Positions 16,743 through 25,105 of a stretch of DNA of 64,000 nt are shown here, piece after piece. A program made the position numbers and the translations under genes. Origin of the DNA: Cumulibacter soli (GTDB taxonomy: Bacteria; Actinomycetota; Actinomycetes; Mycobacteriales; Antricoccaceae); NCBI RefSeq assembly GCF_004382795.1, contig NZ_SMSG01000003.1, forward strand, positions 186,001 to 250,000, read 5' to 3'. The notes beneath the pieces were generated by a model that saw nothing but the letters and a program-made list of their open reading frames with translations, did no database searches and had not been told where the DNA came from. How positions within the stretch are numbered: position 1 is the stretch's first letter; each line of letters starts with the position of its first letter.

Positions 16743-19505
16743 GTGGCAGGCAAGGCCCGAGTACACGAGCTGGCTAAAGAGCTCGGTGTAACGAGCAAGC
16801 AAGTTCTCGCGAAACTCAGCGAGATGGGGGAGTTCGTCAAGAGTGCGAGCTCCACCGTGGAAGCGCCCGTAGCGCGCAAACTCAAAGAACAGATGGCCGG
16901 TGGCGATAAGCCGAGCGGTTCGCGTCCGGCCCCGAAGTCGGCACCCAAGGTTGAGGTGTCCGGTCCGGTGCCGACGTCGATCGTGCCCAAGCCTGGACCG
17001 AAGCCCGGTCCGGCGCCGAGCCCGGCTCCCGCCGCCGCTGCGCAGGCCCCGCCCGCGGAACAGGCGCCGCCGGTAGAGGAGAAGCCGGCTTCGGCACCCG
17101 CACCGCGTCCGCGTCCGGCCGGAGGGAACAACCCGTTCGGGGTCGGCCAGGCCGCGTCGCGACCGCCGACACCGCGCCCGCCAGCACCGCGACCGAGCCC
17201 GGGAAGCGTGCCGAACGCGCCGCGGCCTGGCGCTCCGCGACCCGGTGGTCCGCGTCCAGGCCCGGGCGGCCCACGCCCGGGTGCCGGCGGTCCCCGCCCC
17301 GGTCCTGGTGGTCCACGACCTGGTGGTCCGCGTCCAGGCCCGGGCGGCCCACGCCCAGGCGCTGGTGGTCCGCGTCCTAGCCCCGGTTCGATGCCGTCGC
17401 GCCCTGCGCCCGGCCTGAGCCGGCCCGGCGGCGGTGGCGGCGCTCGGCCCGGTGGTGGCGGCGGCGGTCGTCCCGGCGGCGGTGGCGGTGGATTCCGTCC
17501 CGGTGGCGGTGGTGGCGGCGGCGGATTCCGTCCCGGTGGCGGCGGAGGTCGCCCCGGCGGCGGTCGCGGTCGCGGCGGTACCGCGGGCGCGTTCGGTAAG
17601 CCGGGTGCGCGCGGCCCGGTCCGTGGGCGTAAGAGCAAGAAGCAGCGGCGGCAAGAGTTTGATCAGATGGATGCGCCGTCCATCGGTGGCGTGCAGGTTC
17701 CTCGCGGTGACGGCTCCACAGTGCGGCTGTCGCGTGGCGCATCGCTGACGGACCTGGCCGAGAAGATCAACGCCTCCCCAGCATCGTTGGTGACCGCGTT
17801 GTTCCACCTCGGTGAAATGGTCACGGCGACTCAGTCAGTTAACGACGACACCCTCGAACTGCTCGGAGCCGAGCTGAACTTCAAGATCGAGGTCGTGTCG
17901 CCGGAAGACGAAGACCGCGAGCTGCTCGACGATTTCGACATCACCTTTGGCGCCGACGCCGATGCGGAGAACCTGGTGGCGCGTCCGCCGGTCGTCACCG
18001 TTATGGGTCACGTCGACCACGGCAAGACCAAGCTGCTGGACGCCTTGCGTCAGGCAGATGTCGCGGGCGGCGAGTCGGGCGGCATCACGCAGCACATTGG
18101 TGCCTACCAGATCACGACCGAACATGAGGGCGCCGAGCGTGCCTTGACGTTCATCGACACCCCCGGTCACGAGGCATTCACCGCGATGCGTGCCCGTGGC
18201 GCCAAGACGACGGACATCGTCATCTTGGTGGTGGCTGCTGACGACGGTGTAATGCCGCAGACGGTTGAGGCGATCAACCACGCCCAGGCGGCGTCGGTCC
18301 CGATCGTTGTCGCGATCAACAAGGTCGACAAGGAGGGCGCGAACCCGGAACGCATCCGCTCGCAGCTCACTGAGTACGGCCTGGTCGCCGAGGAGTACGG
18401 CGGCGACACGATGTTCGTAGAGATCTCGGCGTTGCGCCGGCAGGGCCTTGATTCCCTGCTGGAGGCAGTGTTGCTGACAGCGGACGCGTCTCTGCAACTC
18501 GAAGCCGACGCGGCGATGTCGGCCCAGGGCGTGGCGATCGAGGCGCACCTGGACCGCGGTCGCGGTTCGGTGGCCACGGTTATTGTGCAGCGCGGTACGT
18601 TGCGGGTCGGCGATTCGATCGTCGCCGGTGACGCGCACGGACGCGTACGTGCGATGGTCGGCGATTCGGGGGAGAACCTCACCGAGGCGGGCCCCTCTAC
18701 GCCCGTGCAGGTGTTCGGCTTCACCTCCGTACCTGGCGCCGGTGACACGTTCCTGGTCGTCGATGAGGATCGGGTTGCTCGCCAGATCGCCGAACGTCGT
18801 CAGGCGCGCGAACGCAACGCGCAGTTGGCGAAGTCGCGTCGTCGCATCTCGCTGGAAGACCTCAACAAGGCCCTCGAAGAGGGCAAGGTCGAGAATCTCA
18901 ACCTGATCATCAAGGGTGACAACTCCGGCACCGTGGAGGCGCTGGAAGACGCCCTGTTGAAGATCGAGGTCGGCGATGAGGTCTCGTTGCGGATTATCCA
19001 CCGGGGCGTGGGAGCAGTCACCGAGTCGGACATCGACCTGGCGACGGCGTCCGACGCGGTCGTGCTTGGCTTCAACGTGCGCACCCAGGGCAAGGCCACC
19101 GAGCGAGCGAACCGCGAGGGCGTCGACGTTCGCTTCTACTCGATCATCTACCAGGCGATCGAGGACGTCGAGAACGCGCTCAAGGGCATGCTCAAGCCGG
19201 AGTACGAAGAGATCGCGCTCGGTACCGCCGAGATCCGTGCGGTGTTCCGCTCGAGCAAGTGGGGCAACATCGCCGGCTGCATGGTGCAGTCGGGCCTGAT
19301 CCGTCGCAACGCCAAGGCGCGGCTCGTGCGCGATGGCGCTGTCGCGGCGGACAACCTGACGATCGCGTCGTTGCGCCGGGAGAAGGACGACGCCACCGAG
19401 GTGCGGGAGGGTTTCGAGTGCGGTATCAGCCTCGGTTCCTACAACGACATCAAGGAAGGCGATCTCATCGAGACGTTCGAGATGCGCGAGAAGCCGCGCG
19501 CTTAG
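16743..19505 (+). CDS. infB: Translation initiation factor IF-2
   Basis: IF-2 is the GTPase that places fMet-tRNA on the 30S subunit. The 920-residue protein starts at GTG after AGGAGA with the IF2-N helical domain ([20 protein letters not shown]). A long Pro/Gly/Arg-rich linker covers about residues 55-300. A second IF2-N-type region is at about 318-375. The G domain has GHVDHGKT at 422-429, DTPGHEAF, and NKVD. Domains II-IV end at KPRA. The linker is typical in kind for actinobacteria and contains a 26-codon duplication (see repeat). A hairpin follows the stop. Confidence 0.97.
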   Translation: MAGKARVHELAKELGVTSKQVLAKLSEMGEFVKSASSTVEAPVARKLKEQMAGGDKPSGSRPAPKSAPKVEVSGPVPTSIVPKPGPKPGPAPSPAPAAAAQAPPAEQAPPVEEKPASAPAPRPRPAGGNNPFGVGQAASRPPTPRPPAPRPSPGSVPNAPRPGAPRPGGPRPGPGGPRPGAGGPRPGPGGPRPGGPRPGPGGPRPGAGGPRPSPGSMPSRPAPGLSRPGGGGGARPGGGGGGRPGGGGGGFRPGGGGGGGGFRPGGGGGRPGGGRGRGGTAGAFGKPGARGPVRGRKSKKQRRQEFDQMDAPSIGGVQVPRGDGSTVRLSRGASLTDLAEKINASPASLVTALFHLGEMVTATQSVNDDTLELLGAELNFKIEVVSPEDEDRELLDDFDITFGADADAENLVARPPVVTVMGHVDHGKTKLLDALRQADVAGGESGGITQHIGAYQITTEHEGAERALTFIDTPGHEAFTAMRARGAKTTDIVILVVAADDGVMPQTVEAINHAQAASVPIVVAINKVDKEGANPERIRSQLTEYGLVAEEYGGDTMFVEISALRRQGLDSLLEAVLLTADASLQLEADAAMSAQGVAIEAHLDRGRGSVATVIVQRGTLRVGDSIVAGDAHGRVRAMVGDSGENLTEAGPSTPVQVFGFTSVPGAGDTFLVVDEDRVARQIAERRQARERNAQLAKSRRRISLEDLNKALEEGKVENLNLIIKGDNSGTVEALEDALLKIEVGDEVSLRIIHRGVGAVTESDIDLATASDAVVLGFNVRTQGKATERANREGVDVRFYSIIYQAIEDVENALKGMLKPEYEEIALGTAEIRAVFRSSKWGNIAGCMVQSGLIRRNAKARLVRDGAVAADNLTIASLRREKDDATEVREGFECGISLGSYNDIKEGDLIETFEMREKPRA
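17244..17356 (+). repeat. In-frame 26-codon direct duplication in the IF-2 linker
   Basis: A 35-nt stretch at 17244-17278 recurs identically at 17322-17356, an offset of 78 nt (26 codons). It encodes Gly/Pro/Arg units such as GGPRPGPGG. The whole stretch 17218-17600 is built of these units, so copy number may vary between strains. Confidence 0.75.
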
Positions 19506-19522
19506 CGCGTAGCGACTAGCCG

Positions 19523-19560
19523 ACGGTGGCCGGCCGGATGGGTTCCGGTTCGGCCACCGT
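19523..19560 (+). terminator. Hairpin after infB
   Basis: ACGGTGGCCG at 19523-19532 pairs with CGGCCACCGT at 19551-19560 (10 bp, perfect). Only a weak TGTGCGTTT follows. It lies between infB and rbfA, so it may attenuate rather than fully stop transcription. Confidence 0.55.
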
Positions 19561-19623
19561 TGTGCGTTTCGAACAATGTCAGTGCGAGAGAATTGACCCA
19601 GATCGACCTCACGAGGAGGAGAC

Positions 19624-20070
19624 ATGGCTGATGAGGCTCGCGCCCGCCGACTGGCGGTGCGCATTCGAGAGATCGTCGCCGACACGCTTGAGCGGCAGGT
19701 GAAGGATCCCCGACTCGGGATGGTGACGATCACCAGCAGCAAGTTGACGTCCGACCTGCGTGAGGCGACGGTGTTCTACACCGTGTACGGCACCGCCGAG
19801 GAGAAAGCAGCCTCGGCCGCGGCCTTGGAATCTGCCAAGGGCGTGCTACGCAGCACGGTCGGTAAACGAACGGGAGTGCGATACACGCCATCGCTCACGT
19901 TCGTCGCTGATGAGATCCCGGAGCACGCGGCGACGATCGACGACTTGTTGGCGAAGGCACGCGCGGCAGATTCCGAACTTGCTCGCTCACGCGAGGGTAA
20001 ATCGTTCGCGGGCGAGTCGGATCCGTACCGGCGTGCCGAGGACGATGAGGATGGCGACGGCGTTTCGTGA
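19624..20070 (+). CDS. rbfA: 30S ribosome-binding factor RbfA
   Basis: RbfA is a KH-fold assembly factor needed for late 16S 5'-end maturation. The 148-residue protein has the family core: RIREIVADTLERQVKDPRLG near the N-terminus, MVTITSSKLTSDLREATVFY, and RYTPSLTFVADEIPEHAATI, with an acidic C-terminal tail. GAGGAG lies 5-9 nt before the ATG. The stop overlaps the GTG start of the next gene. The nanoRNase (DHH) gene often found after rbfA in actinobacteria is missing here. Confidence 0.95.
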   Translation: MADEARARRLAVRIREIVADTLERQVKDPRLGMVTITSSKLTSDLREATVFYTVYGTAEEKAASAAALESAKGVLRSTVGKRTGVRYTPSLTFVADEIPEHAATIDDLLAKARAADSELARSREGKSFAGESDPYRRAEDDEDGDGVS

Positions 20071-21092
20071 GCCGTTACGCGCTGCTGGTTGCGCCGTCCG
20101 CGAACCGGGTTTATCAACTAGATGCACCGCGGCTGCTGGCAGCCGAGTTGGAGATCATCTGCGCTGCGCGCGGCGTGGCAATCGGCGGCGTCGCCGTCGA
20201 GCAGATCAGCGGTGTCGATTACATCGGCTTCGACGCCGATCATCAGGAGGGCGCCGTCGCGAGCTTGGTCGCGGTGTCCTCCGCGCCGTACGCCCTGTTC
20301 GCCCGTGAGGGTGAGTTGCTGCGCCCCGTCGCGTTGCCGGCGTGGGCGCACTTTCATGACGATCTGATCAGCATTCCCAAGTACACCGGTAAGACGAATG
20401 AACAGTTCACCACTCTGCTGCTGAACATCACGTTGGCCGCAGGCAGTCGCCAGCAGTTGCTGACGGCTGGTCGTGGCCGGGTGCTCGACCCGGTCTGTGG
20501 GCGCGGCACGACGCTGAGCATCGCGACATTGCGCGGGCTGGACGCCATCGGCGTGGATGTCGACCGCAAGGACGTCGAGGCCTACTCGACGTTTCTGAAA
20601 ACCTGGGCGCGCACCCACCGGCTGCCGCACAAGCACACGTTCGCGCCCGTGCGTCGCAACAAGCGCACCGTCGCTGAGCGGTTGGACGTCGAGTTGTACG
20701 CCGACCGGGCGGCCCAGAAGCAAGGGGCAGGGCAGCACCTGGCGGTTATCGTGGCCGATACCACCGCCGCCTCTCAGTACGTACGGGAGGCATCGGTGGA
20801 CGCGATCGTCGGCGACCTGCCGTACGGCGTGACGCACGGGTCGCATCGAGGGCACGATCTCGACCGACGCGCTGATGACCTCCTCGCTTCGGCGCTGCCG
20901 ACGTGGGCGGCGTTGTTACGGCCCGGTGCGGCGATCGGGCTGTCATTCAACACGCACACGTTGAAACGGGCCGTCGTAGAGGATGTGTACCGCAGCGCCG
21001 GATTGCAGGTGGCCGACTATGGCGAGGCGTTCGCACACCGAGTCGATGCCTCGATCCATAGGGACCTCGTCGTCGCGGTCCGCCCGCGCTAA
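20067..21092 (+). CDS. TRM11-like SAM-dependent RNA methyltransferase
   Basis: A 341-residue protein with an N-terminal domain of about 120 residues and a C-terminal Rossmann methyltransferase. The SAM motif is VLDPVCGRGTTLSIATLRG (about 140-158), and the catalytic motif is VGDLPYGVTHGS, a DLPY variant of the (N/D)PPY motif of N2-guanine and amino methyltransferases such as Trm11. Guanine N2-methylation of tRNA is likely but not certain. Start GTG overlaps the rbfA stop by 4 nt, so it is probably made with the ribosome-assembly cluster. Confidence 0.78.
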   Translation: MSRYALLVAPSANRVYQLDAPRLLAAELEIICAARGVAIGGVAVEQISGVDYIGFDADHQEGAVASLVAVSSAPYALFAREGELLRPVALPAWAHFHDDLISIPKYTGKTNEQFTTLLLNITLAAGSRQQLLTAGRGRVLDPVCGRGTTLSIATLRGLDAIGVDVDRKDVEAYSTFLKTWARTHRLPHKHTFAPVRRNKRTVAERLDVELYADRAAQKQGAGQHLAVIVADTTAASQYVREASVDAIVGDLPYGVTHGSHRGHDLDRRADDLLASALPTWAALLRPGAAIGLSFNTHTLKRAVVEDVYRSAGLQVADYGEAFAHRVDASIHRDLVVAVRPR

Positions 21093-21113
21093 GTCGCGAT
21101 GGTGGAGCCTGCC

Positions 21114-22835
21114 TCACCAGCCCCCACGCGTGGGGTCGATCGGCAGCGGGAACCAATCCAGTACGGGGTAGCGGTAGACCACCACCGCGATTGCTGCGGT
21201 CGCGACGAGCAGTACGGCAGTGAGCGCGAACACTGATTGCTGCGTCGTGACGATAGCCCGTAAGCAGCGGTGTACCGACGATTTCGTTGCTCGGCTGCCG
21301 GGCCCGTACCACAACATGATGAGCGCCGCGATCGCGCCGAGGCCGGTTGAGATATTGCCGACGTGACTGCCCACGGCAAATACATCCGGAATCAGTAGCC
21401 CACTCACGTACGCGACACCGGTGCCGATCGCAGTCGGCAAGATCAGCGAACCCAGACTGACGACCAGCGCTTTCATCGCGCCCCATGGCGTACTGAATGC
21501 CTGTAACACGCTGGCTCGTCGATGGCTGCTGCCCATCTCCTCGCGCCAGCGCACCCGCTCGACAAACTCGTCCACCGTTCGCGCAGCGGTTAACAACAAC
21601 ACCAGCAGAATGCCTGTCGCGACGGGCATGGACATCGCGGCGGCCGTCAACAGCGCGCCGAAGCAGAACGTGGCCAGACCCGGACTACGTCGGGTCCGGA
21701 CAGCGGCGGCGTCACGCGCCTGGGCGCGCGAAGTCCGTCGTCGCGGATCCCTGCGCTTCTGGGCGTCATCCGGCGTCGTCGTTGGATTTGGATCGTGCGG
21801 TTCGTCGGAGCGACGGATCGCCGGCGGTGGTTCTGGAGCCGACGCACGGCTCTGCCGGGCTGCCGGATCGTTCAACACCGCGGTGGAGGGTTGGGAGCCG
21901 TCAGGTGCCGAAGAGCGCGGCGCGCTGATCCCGGGGCCGGCGTCGATTGGTGCGGGCGTCGCGACTGGGGAGGAACGCACCCGCGCGGGACCGGTTGACC
22001 CGCCGCTGGCATACGTTTCGAAACGGGCCCGAATTTCGGCACTCCCCGGGCGCTCGGACGGACTGATCGCCAGACAATCCGACAGCAGCGGCCGCAGATC
22101 GGCGTCGACAGTGTCCAGGCGCAATTCGCCTCGGCGGATCCGATCGAGGACCACTTCGACCGGGCCCTTTCCGGCGGGTGAAGAGCCGGTCGCGGCATAT
22201 GCGAGCACTGCCGCCCATGACCACCAGTCCGTCGCCGGTGTTGCCGGATCTCCGGATATCGTCTCCGGCGACACGTAGCCCGGGGTGCCGACGAACAAGC
22301 CGGTCATCGTCAACCGGGTCTCGTCAGCGAGTTGGGCGATGCCGAAGTCGATCACCACTGGACGGTGACCTTCCAGCAGCACATTACCCGGTTTGAGGTC
22401 GCGGTGGACGACGCCGACGTCGTGGATCGCATCCAGCGCGTTCAGTAGTCCACGACCGAGGGTGATGAGGCCGTCGCGACCGAGCGGTCCGACCTCGGCG
22501 ACGTAGTCATCAAGTTGCGGGCCGTCGACGAACTCACTGACGATGTACGGTCGTTCGGCCTCAAGATCGGCGTCCACGACGTCGGCGATGTAGCGATCTC
22601 GCACCCGGCGCATCGTCATCAGTTCGCGGCGTAGCCGCGCCCGGGCGTCCGCATCGTCGGCCACATGATCGCGCAGCACCTTGACGGCAACCGGACGTTC
22701 GTCTTTGTCCACCGCGAGGTACACCACGCCCATGCCCCCGGACCCGGCTTTACGGATCAACCGATACGGACCGACGTACTCGTCACTGGTGACTGCGGTA
22801 GGCAGCCACAGATCGGTACGGTCGGTCGCGGACAT
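21114..22835 (-). CDS. Membrane-anchored serine/threonine protein kinase with multi-span C-terminus
   Basis: The 573-residue protein has an N-terminal Hanks kinase: glycine loop GSGGMG (31-36), catalytic Lys52 in VAVKVL, HRDLKPGN (144-151), DFG at 163-165, and TPGYVSPE in the activation region. A Pro/Ser/Arg-rich linker (about 285-395) leads to about five hydrophobic segments, with no PASTA or other sensor domain. This is not the usual one-TM PknB design. ATG 22835 has GGAGG only 1 nt upstream, too close for normal initiation, but TAATCT 7 nt before it fits leaderless start. Substrates are unknown; it is divergent from a MATE transporter. Confidence 0.88.
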   Translation of the reverse strand: MSATDRTDLWLPTAVTSDEYVGPYRLIRKAGSGGMGVVYLAVDKDERPVAVKVLRDHVADDADARARLRRELMTMRRVRDRYIADVVDADLEAERPYIVSEFVDGPQLDDYVAEVGPLGRDGLITLGRGLLNALDAIHDVGVVHRDLKPGNVLLEGHRPVVIDFGIAQLADETRLTMTGLFVGTPGYVSPETISGDPATPATDWWSWAAVLAYAATGSSPAGKGPVEVVLDRIRRGELRLDTVDADLRPLLSDCLAISPSERPGSAEIRARFETYASGGSTGPARVRSSPVATPAPIDAGPGISAPRSSAPDGSQPSTAVLNDPAARQSRASAPEPPPAIRRSDEPHDPNPTTTPDDAQKRRDPRRRTSRAQARDAAAVRTRRSPGLATFCFGALLTAAAMSMPVATGILLVLLLTAARTVDEFVERVRWREEMGSSHRRASVLQAFSTPWGAMKALVVSLGSLILPTAIGTGVAYVSGLLIPDVFAVGSHVGNISTGLGAIAALIMLWYGPGSRATKSSVHRCLRAIVTTQQSVFALTAVLLVATAAIAVVVYRYPVLDWFPLPIDPTRGGW

Positions 22836-22842
22836 ACCTCCC

Positions 22843-22848
22843 AGATTA
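22843..22848 (-). promoter_or_regulatory. -10-like element of a probable leaderless kinase transcript
   Basis: On the minus strand TAATCT lies 7 nt before the kinase ATG at 22835. It is the best match to TATAAT among the candidates in this window and explains the oddly placed Shine-Dalgarno-like bases. Confidence 0.5.
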
Positions 22849-22922
22849 CTGTGCCGCAGCGCCGGGCAGCCGAAACGCACTGTGGCGCGCGTGTGCGTGA
22901 TGGCCCGTGCCAGACTGTGCGC

Positions 22923-24233
22923 ATGCTCGACGAGCCGGCGCCGCCTAGTGTCCGCAAAGTGTTGGGGTTGGCGTTACCGGCGCTCGTAGTGCTGGCCGCC
23001 GAGCCGCTGTACGTATTGCTCGATACCGCGATGATCGGCCACCTCGGCACGCTGCCGCTGGCTGGTTTGGCCATCGGCGGGACCGTTCTGTCGCAGGTGT
23101 CCGGCCAGTTGAATTTCCTCGCGTATGGCACGACCGCGCGAGCCGCGCGCCGATACGGCGAAGGCGACCATGCCGGCGCCGTCCGGGAAGGCGTGAACGC
23201 CAGCATCCTCGCTCTGATCATCGGCGCCGTGATCGTGATCGCGGTCGAATTGCTGGCGTACCCGATCGCGCGGGTGATCGGAGGCTCGGATTCCCCAGCC
23301 TTGGACGACGCCGTCGGGTGGCTGCGGATCGCGATTCTTGGCGCCCCGGGCATCCTGCTGGCATTGGCCGGCAACGGCTGGATGCGCGGCCTACAACGCA
23401 CGCGCGAGCCCACCATCTACGTCACCGTCGGCTTCGGGCTGTGCCTGATTCTGCTGCCGATCATGGTCACCGGGCTCGGTTGGGGTCTGATGGGCTCGGC
23501 GGTCGCCAACGTGGTCGCGCAGTGGATCACCGGCGGCCTGTTTCTGCGCGCCTTGTTGCGCGAGCGGGTCAGTCTGCGTCCGCAACGAAGCGTGATGATC
23601 GGCCAGTTGCGTACCGGGCGGGATCTATTCGTGCGAACGCTCGCGCTGCAGGGATCATTCGTGCTCGCGGCCGCGCTGTGTTCGCGGATGGGCCCAGAGG
23701 TGCTGGGCGCGCATCAGATCGGACTACAACTGTTCATGCTGACCGCGCTTGCCCTTGACGCTGTCGCGATCGCGGCCCAGTCGCTGGTCGGCGAGGCGCT
23801 GGGCCGCCGGGACAGGGTGCGGGCGCGGGCGACGGCTGCGCTGTGCGCCCGGGTAGGTCTCGTCGCTGGCATGGTCTTCGCGGCGGTACTGGTGCTCGTG
23901 CGCCCGTTCGCGCCATCCCTGTTCGCGTCCGCACCGGACGTCCTCGCCGAGGCCGCCGTGATGTGGTGGTGGCTAGCGGGTATGCAACTGGTCGCCGGAG
24001 TGCTGTTTGCGCTGGACGGCGTACTGATGGGCGCGAACGACGTCGCGATCCTGCGCACGATCACGATAGTCGCGCACGCTGGCGTGTATGCGCCCCTAGC
24101 CTGGTTGGCCTATCAAGCCGGATGGGGGATCGGTGGTATCTGGTTCGGGCTGACAATCTCACTGGTAGTACGGCTCGTACTAGGCGGTTGGCGGGTGCGC
24201 AGCGATCGATGGATGAGCGCAAGCGCGGCGTGA
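22923..24233 (+). CDS. MATE family efflux transporter (DinF-like)
   Basis: A 436-residue protein with about twelve hydrophobic segments in two halves. The start VRKVLGLALPALVVLAAEPL, the TAMIGHLGTLPLAGLAIGG segment near residues 36-54 and the later HQIGLQLFMLTALALDAVAIAAQ are typical of the DinF branch of MATE exporters. They use a proton or sodium gradient to expel drugs or metabolites. The substrate is unknown. A dinF-like gene between rbfA and truB is common in actinobacteria. ATG 22923 is preceded by CAGACT at 6 nt, a weak -10; the longer frame runs inside the divergent kinase gene. Confidence 0.9.
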   Translation: MLDEPAPPSVRKVLGLALPALVVLAAEPLYVLLDTAMIGHLGTLPLAGLAIGGTVLSQVSGQLNFLAYGTTARAARRYGEGDHAGAVREGVNASILALIIGAVIVIAVELLAYPIARVIGGSDSPALDDAVGWLRIAILGAPGILLALAGNGWMRGLQRTREPTIYVTVGFGLCLILLPIMVTGLGWGLMGSAVANVVAQWITGGLFLRALLRERVSLRPQRSVMIGQLRTGRDLFVRTLALQGSFVLAAALCSRMGPEVLGAHQIGLQLFMLTALALDAVAIAAQSLVGEALGRRDRVRARATAALCARVGLVAGMVFAAVLVLVRPFAPSLFASAPDVLAEAAVMWWWLAGMQLVAGVLFALDGVLMGANDVAILRTITIVAHAGVYAPLAWLAYQAGWGIGGIWFGLTISLVVRLVLGGWRVRSDRWMSASAA

Positions 24234-24296
24234 GGTGGCAACTCCGGTCCGCGTTGCCTATTCTTCGCAGACAGGCACACACTTCCGGAGGTAGAC

Positions 24297-24659
24297 ATGC
24301 CACATCTGCGGATCACCCACTCATCGAACCTGCCGGGGTTCGACGCCGGGTTGGCCATCGATCTCCTCATCGATGCGCTGGTCGGCACCGGCGAGTTCGC
24401 CGAGGAGACAATCAAAGCGCGTGCGTATCGCGCGGACGTGTTCGAGGTCGGCCAGGTACGCCAAGGTCGTGGTTTCGTCGACGTGCAGATCCGAGTACTG
24501 CCCGGCCGCACGATCGAGTTCAAATCCTCGTTGGCGGCGTTGGTCTGCGATGCGCTGAAGAACGGCGGACATTACCCACGCGATGTTCAGGTGCAGATCA
24601 CCGCAGATGTGGTTGATCTCAGCGAGAGCTACACCAAGGTCGTCGTCGATCGTGCCTGA
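24297..24659 (+). CDS. 5-carboxymethyl-2-hydroxymuconate isomerase-like tautomerase
   Basis: A 120-residue protein beginning MPHLRITHSSNLP, matching CHMI, a tautomerase-superfamily enzyme of homoprotocatechuate degradation that uses the amino-terminal Pro2 as base. Pro2 is present, as are the later IRVLPGRT and Tyr/Lys-containing C-terminus. GGAGG is well placed before the ATG. No other gene of that catabolic pathway is nearby, so the physiological role may differ. Its stop overlaps the start of the ankyrin gene. Confidence 0.8.
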   Translation: MPHLRITHSSNLPGFDAGLAIDLLIDALVGTGEFAEETIKARAYRADVFEVGQVRQGRGFVDVQIRVLPGRTIEFKSSLAALVCDALKNGGHYPRDVQVQITADVVDLSESYTKVVVDRA

Positions 24660-25038
24660 CCATCCCGGGTTGACGCCGGAACAGACGAAGCGGGTTATCC
24701 AGATCGCAATGGACCTCGCCCGAGAAGGGCGAGGTGACGAGCTCGCCGAGTTCCTCGATCACGGGTTGCCCGTCGACGTCACGGATTCCGATGCGAACAC
24801 CTTGTTGATGCTGGCGTCGTATCACGGTCGAGCCGATACGGTCGCGATGCTGATCGCTCGGGGCGCGGACGTCGATCTGCGCAATAACCGCGATCAGTGC
24901 CCGCTCGCTGGAGCGTTGTTCAAAGGCGAGGATGACGTCGCGCGACACTTGGTGGCCGCCGGCGCCGACTTGGATGCGGGATCGCCGACGGCGCGTCAGG
25001 CAGCAGAACTGTTTGGGCGCTCGCATCTGCTCGAATAG
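24652..25038 (+). CDS. Ankyrin-repeat protein
   Basis: A 128-residue soluble protein. After an N-terminal helical stretch it shows ankyrin units: TDSDANTLLMLASYHGRADT with MLIARGADVDLRNN, and then QCPLAGALFKGEDDVARHLV with AAGADLDAG. There are about three repeats. GTG 24652 overlaps the CHMI-like stop by 8 nt. It converges on the catalase gene across a bidirectional terminator. In Pseudomonas aeruginosa an ankyrin protein (AnkB) supports catalase KatB; a similar link here is inference from position only. Confidence 0.82.
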   Translation: MPDHPGLTPEQTKRVIQIAMDLAREGRGDELAEFLDHGLPVDVTDSDANTLLMLASYHGRADTVAMLIARGADVDLRNNRDQCPLAGALFKGEDDVARHLVAAGADLDAGSPTARQAAELFGRSHLLE

Positions 25039-25055
25039 TCGGTCACTGAAACGTG

Positions 25056-25091
25056 AGGGGGCTTTTCGCGACAGTACGCGAAAAGCCCCCT
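25056..25091. terminator. Bidirectional terminator between ankyrin gene and catalase
   Basis: A 15-bp perfect stem: 25056-25070 (AGGGGGCTTTTCGCG) pairs with 25077-25091 around a 6-nt loop. ACGT on each side extends it after a one-base bulge. It serves both convergent genes. Confidence 0.8.
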
Positions 25092-25105
25092 ACGTCGTGA
25101 CGGTG

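Noticed and set aside
17218-17600. Direct repeats resembling a CRISPR array
   Set aside because: Repeats are in-frame Gly/Pro/Arg codons without unique spacers and lie inside infB; no cas genes nearby.
16400-17638. A Pro/Gly-rich 412-codon minus-strand frame
   Set aside because: Complement of the IF-2 repetitive linker; the repeats come from infB.
17835-19742. A 635-codon minus-strand frame opposite infB
   Set aside because: Antisense shadow of the IF-2 G domain and later domains; His/Arg/Asp-rich composition typical of such shadows.
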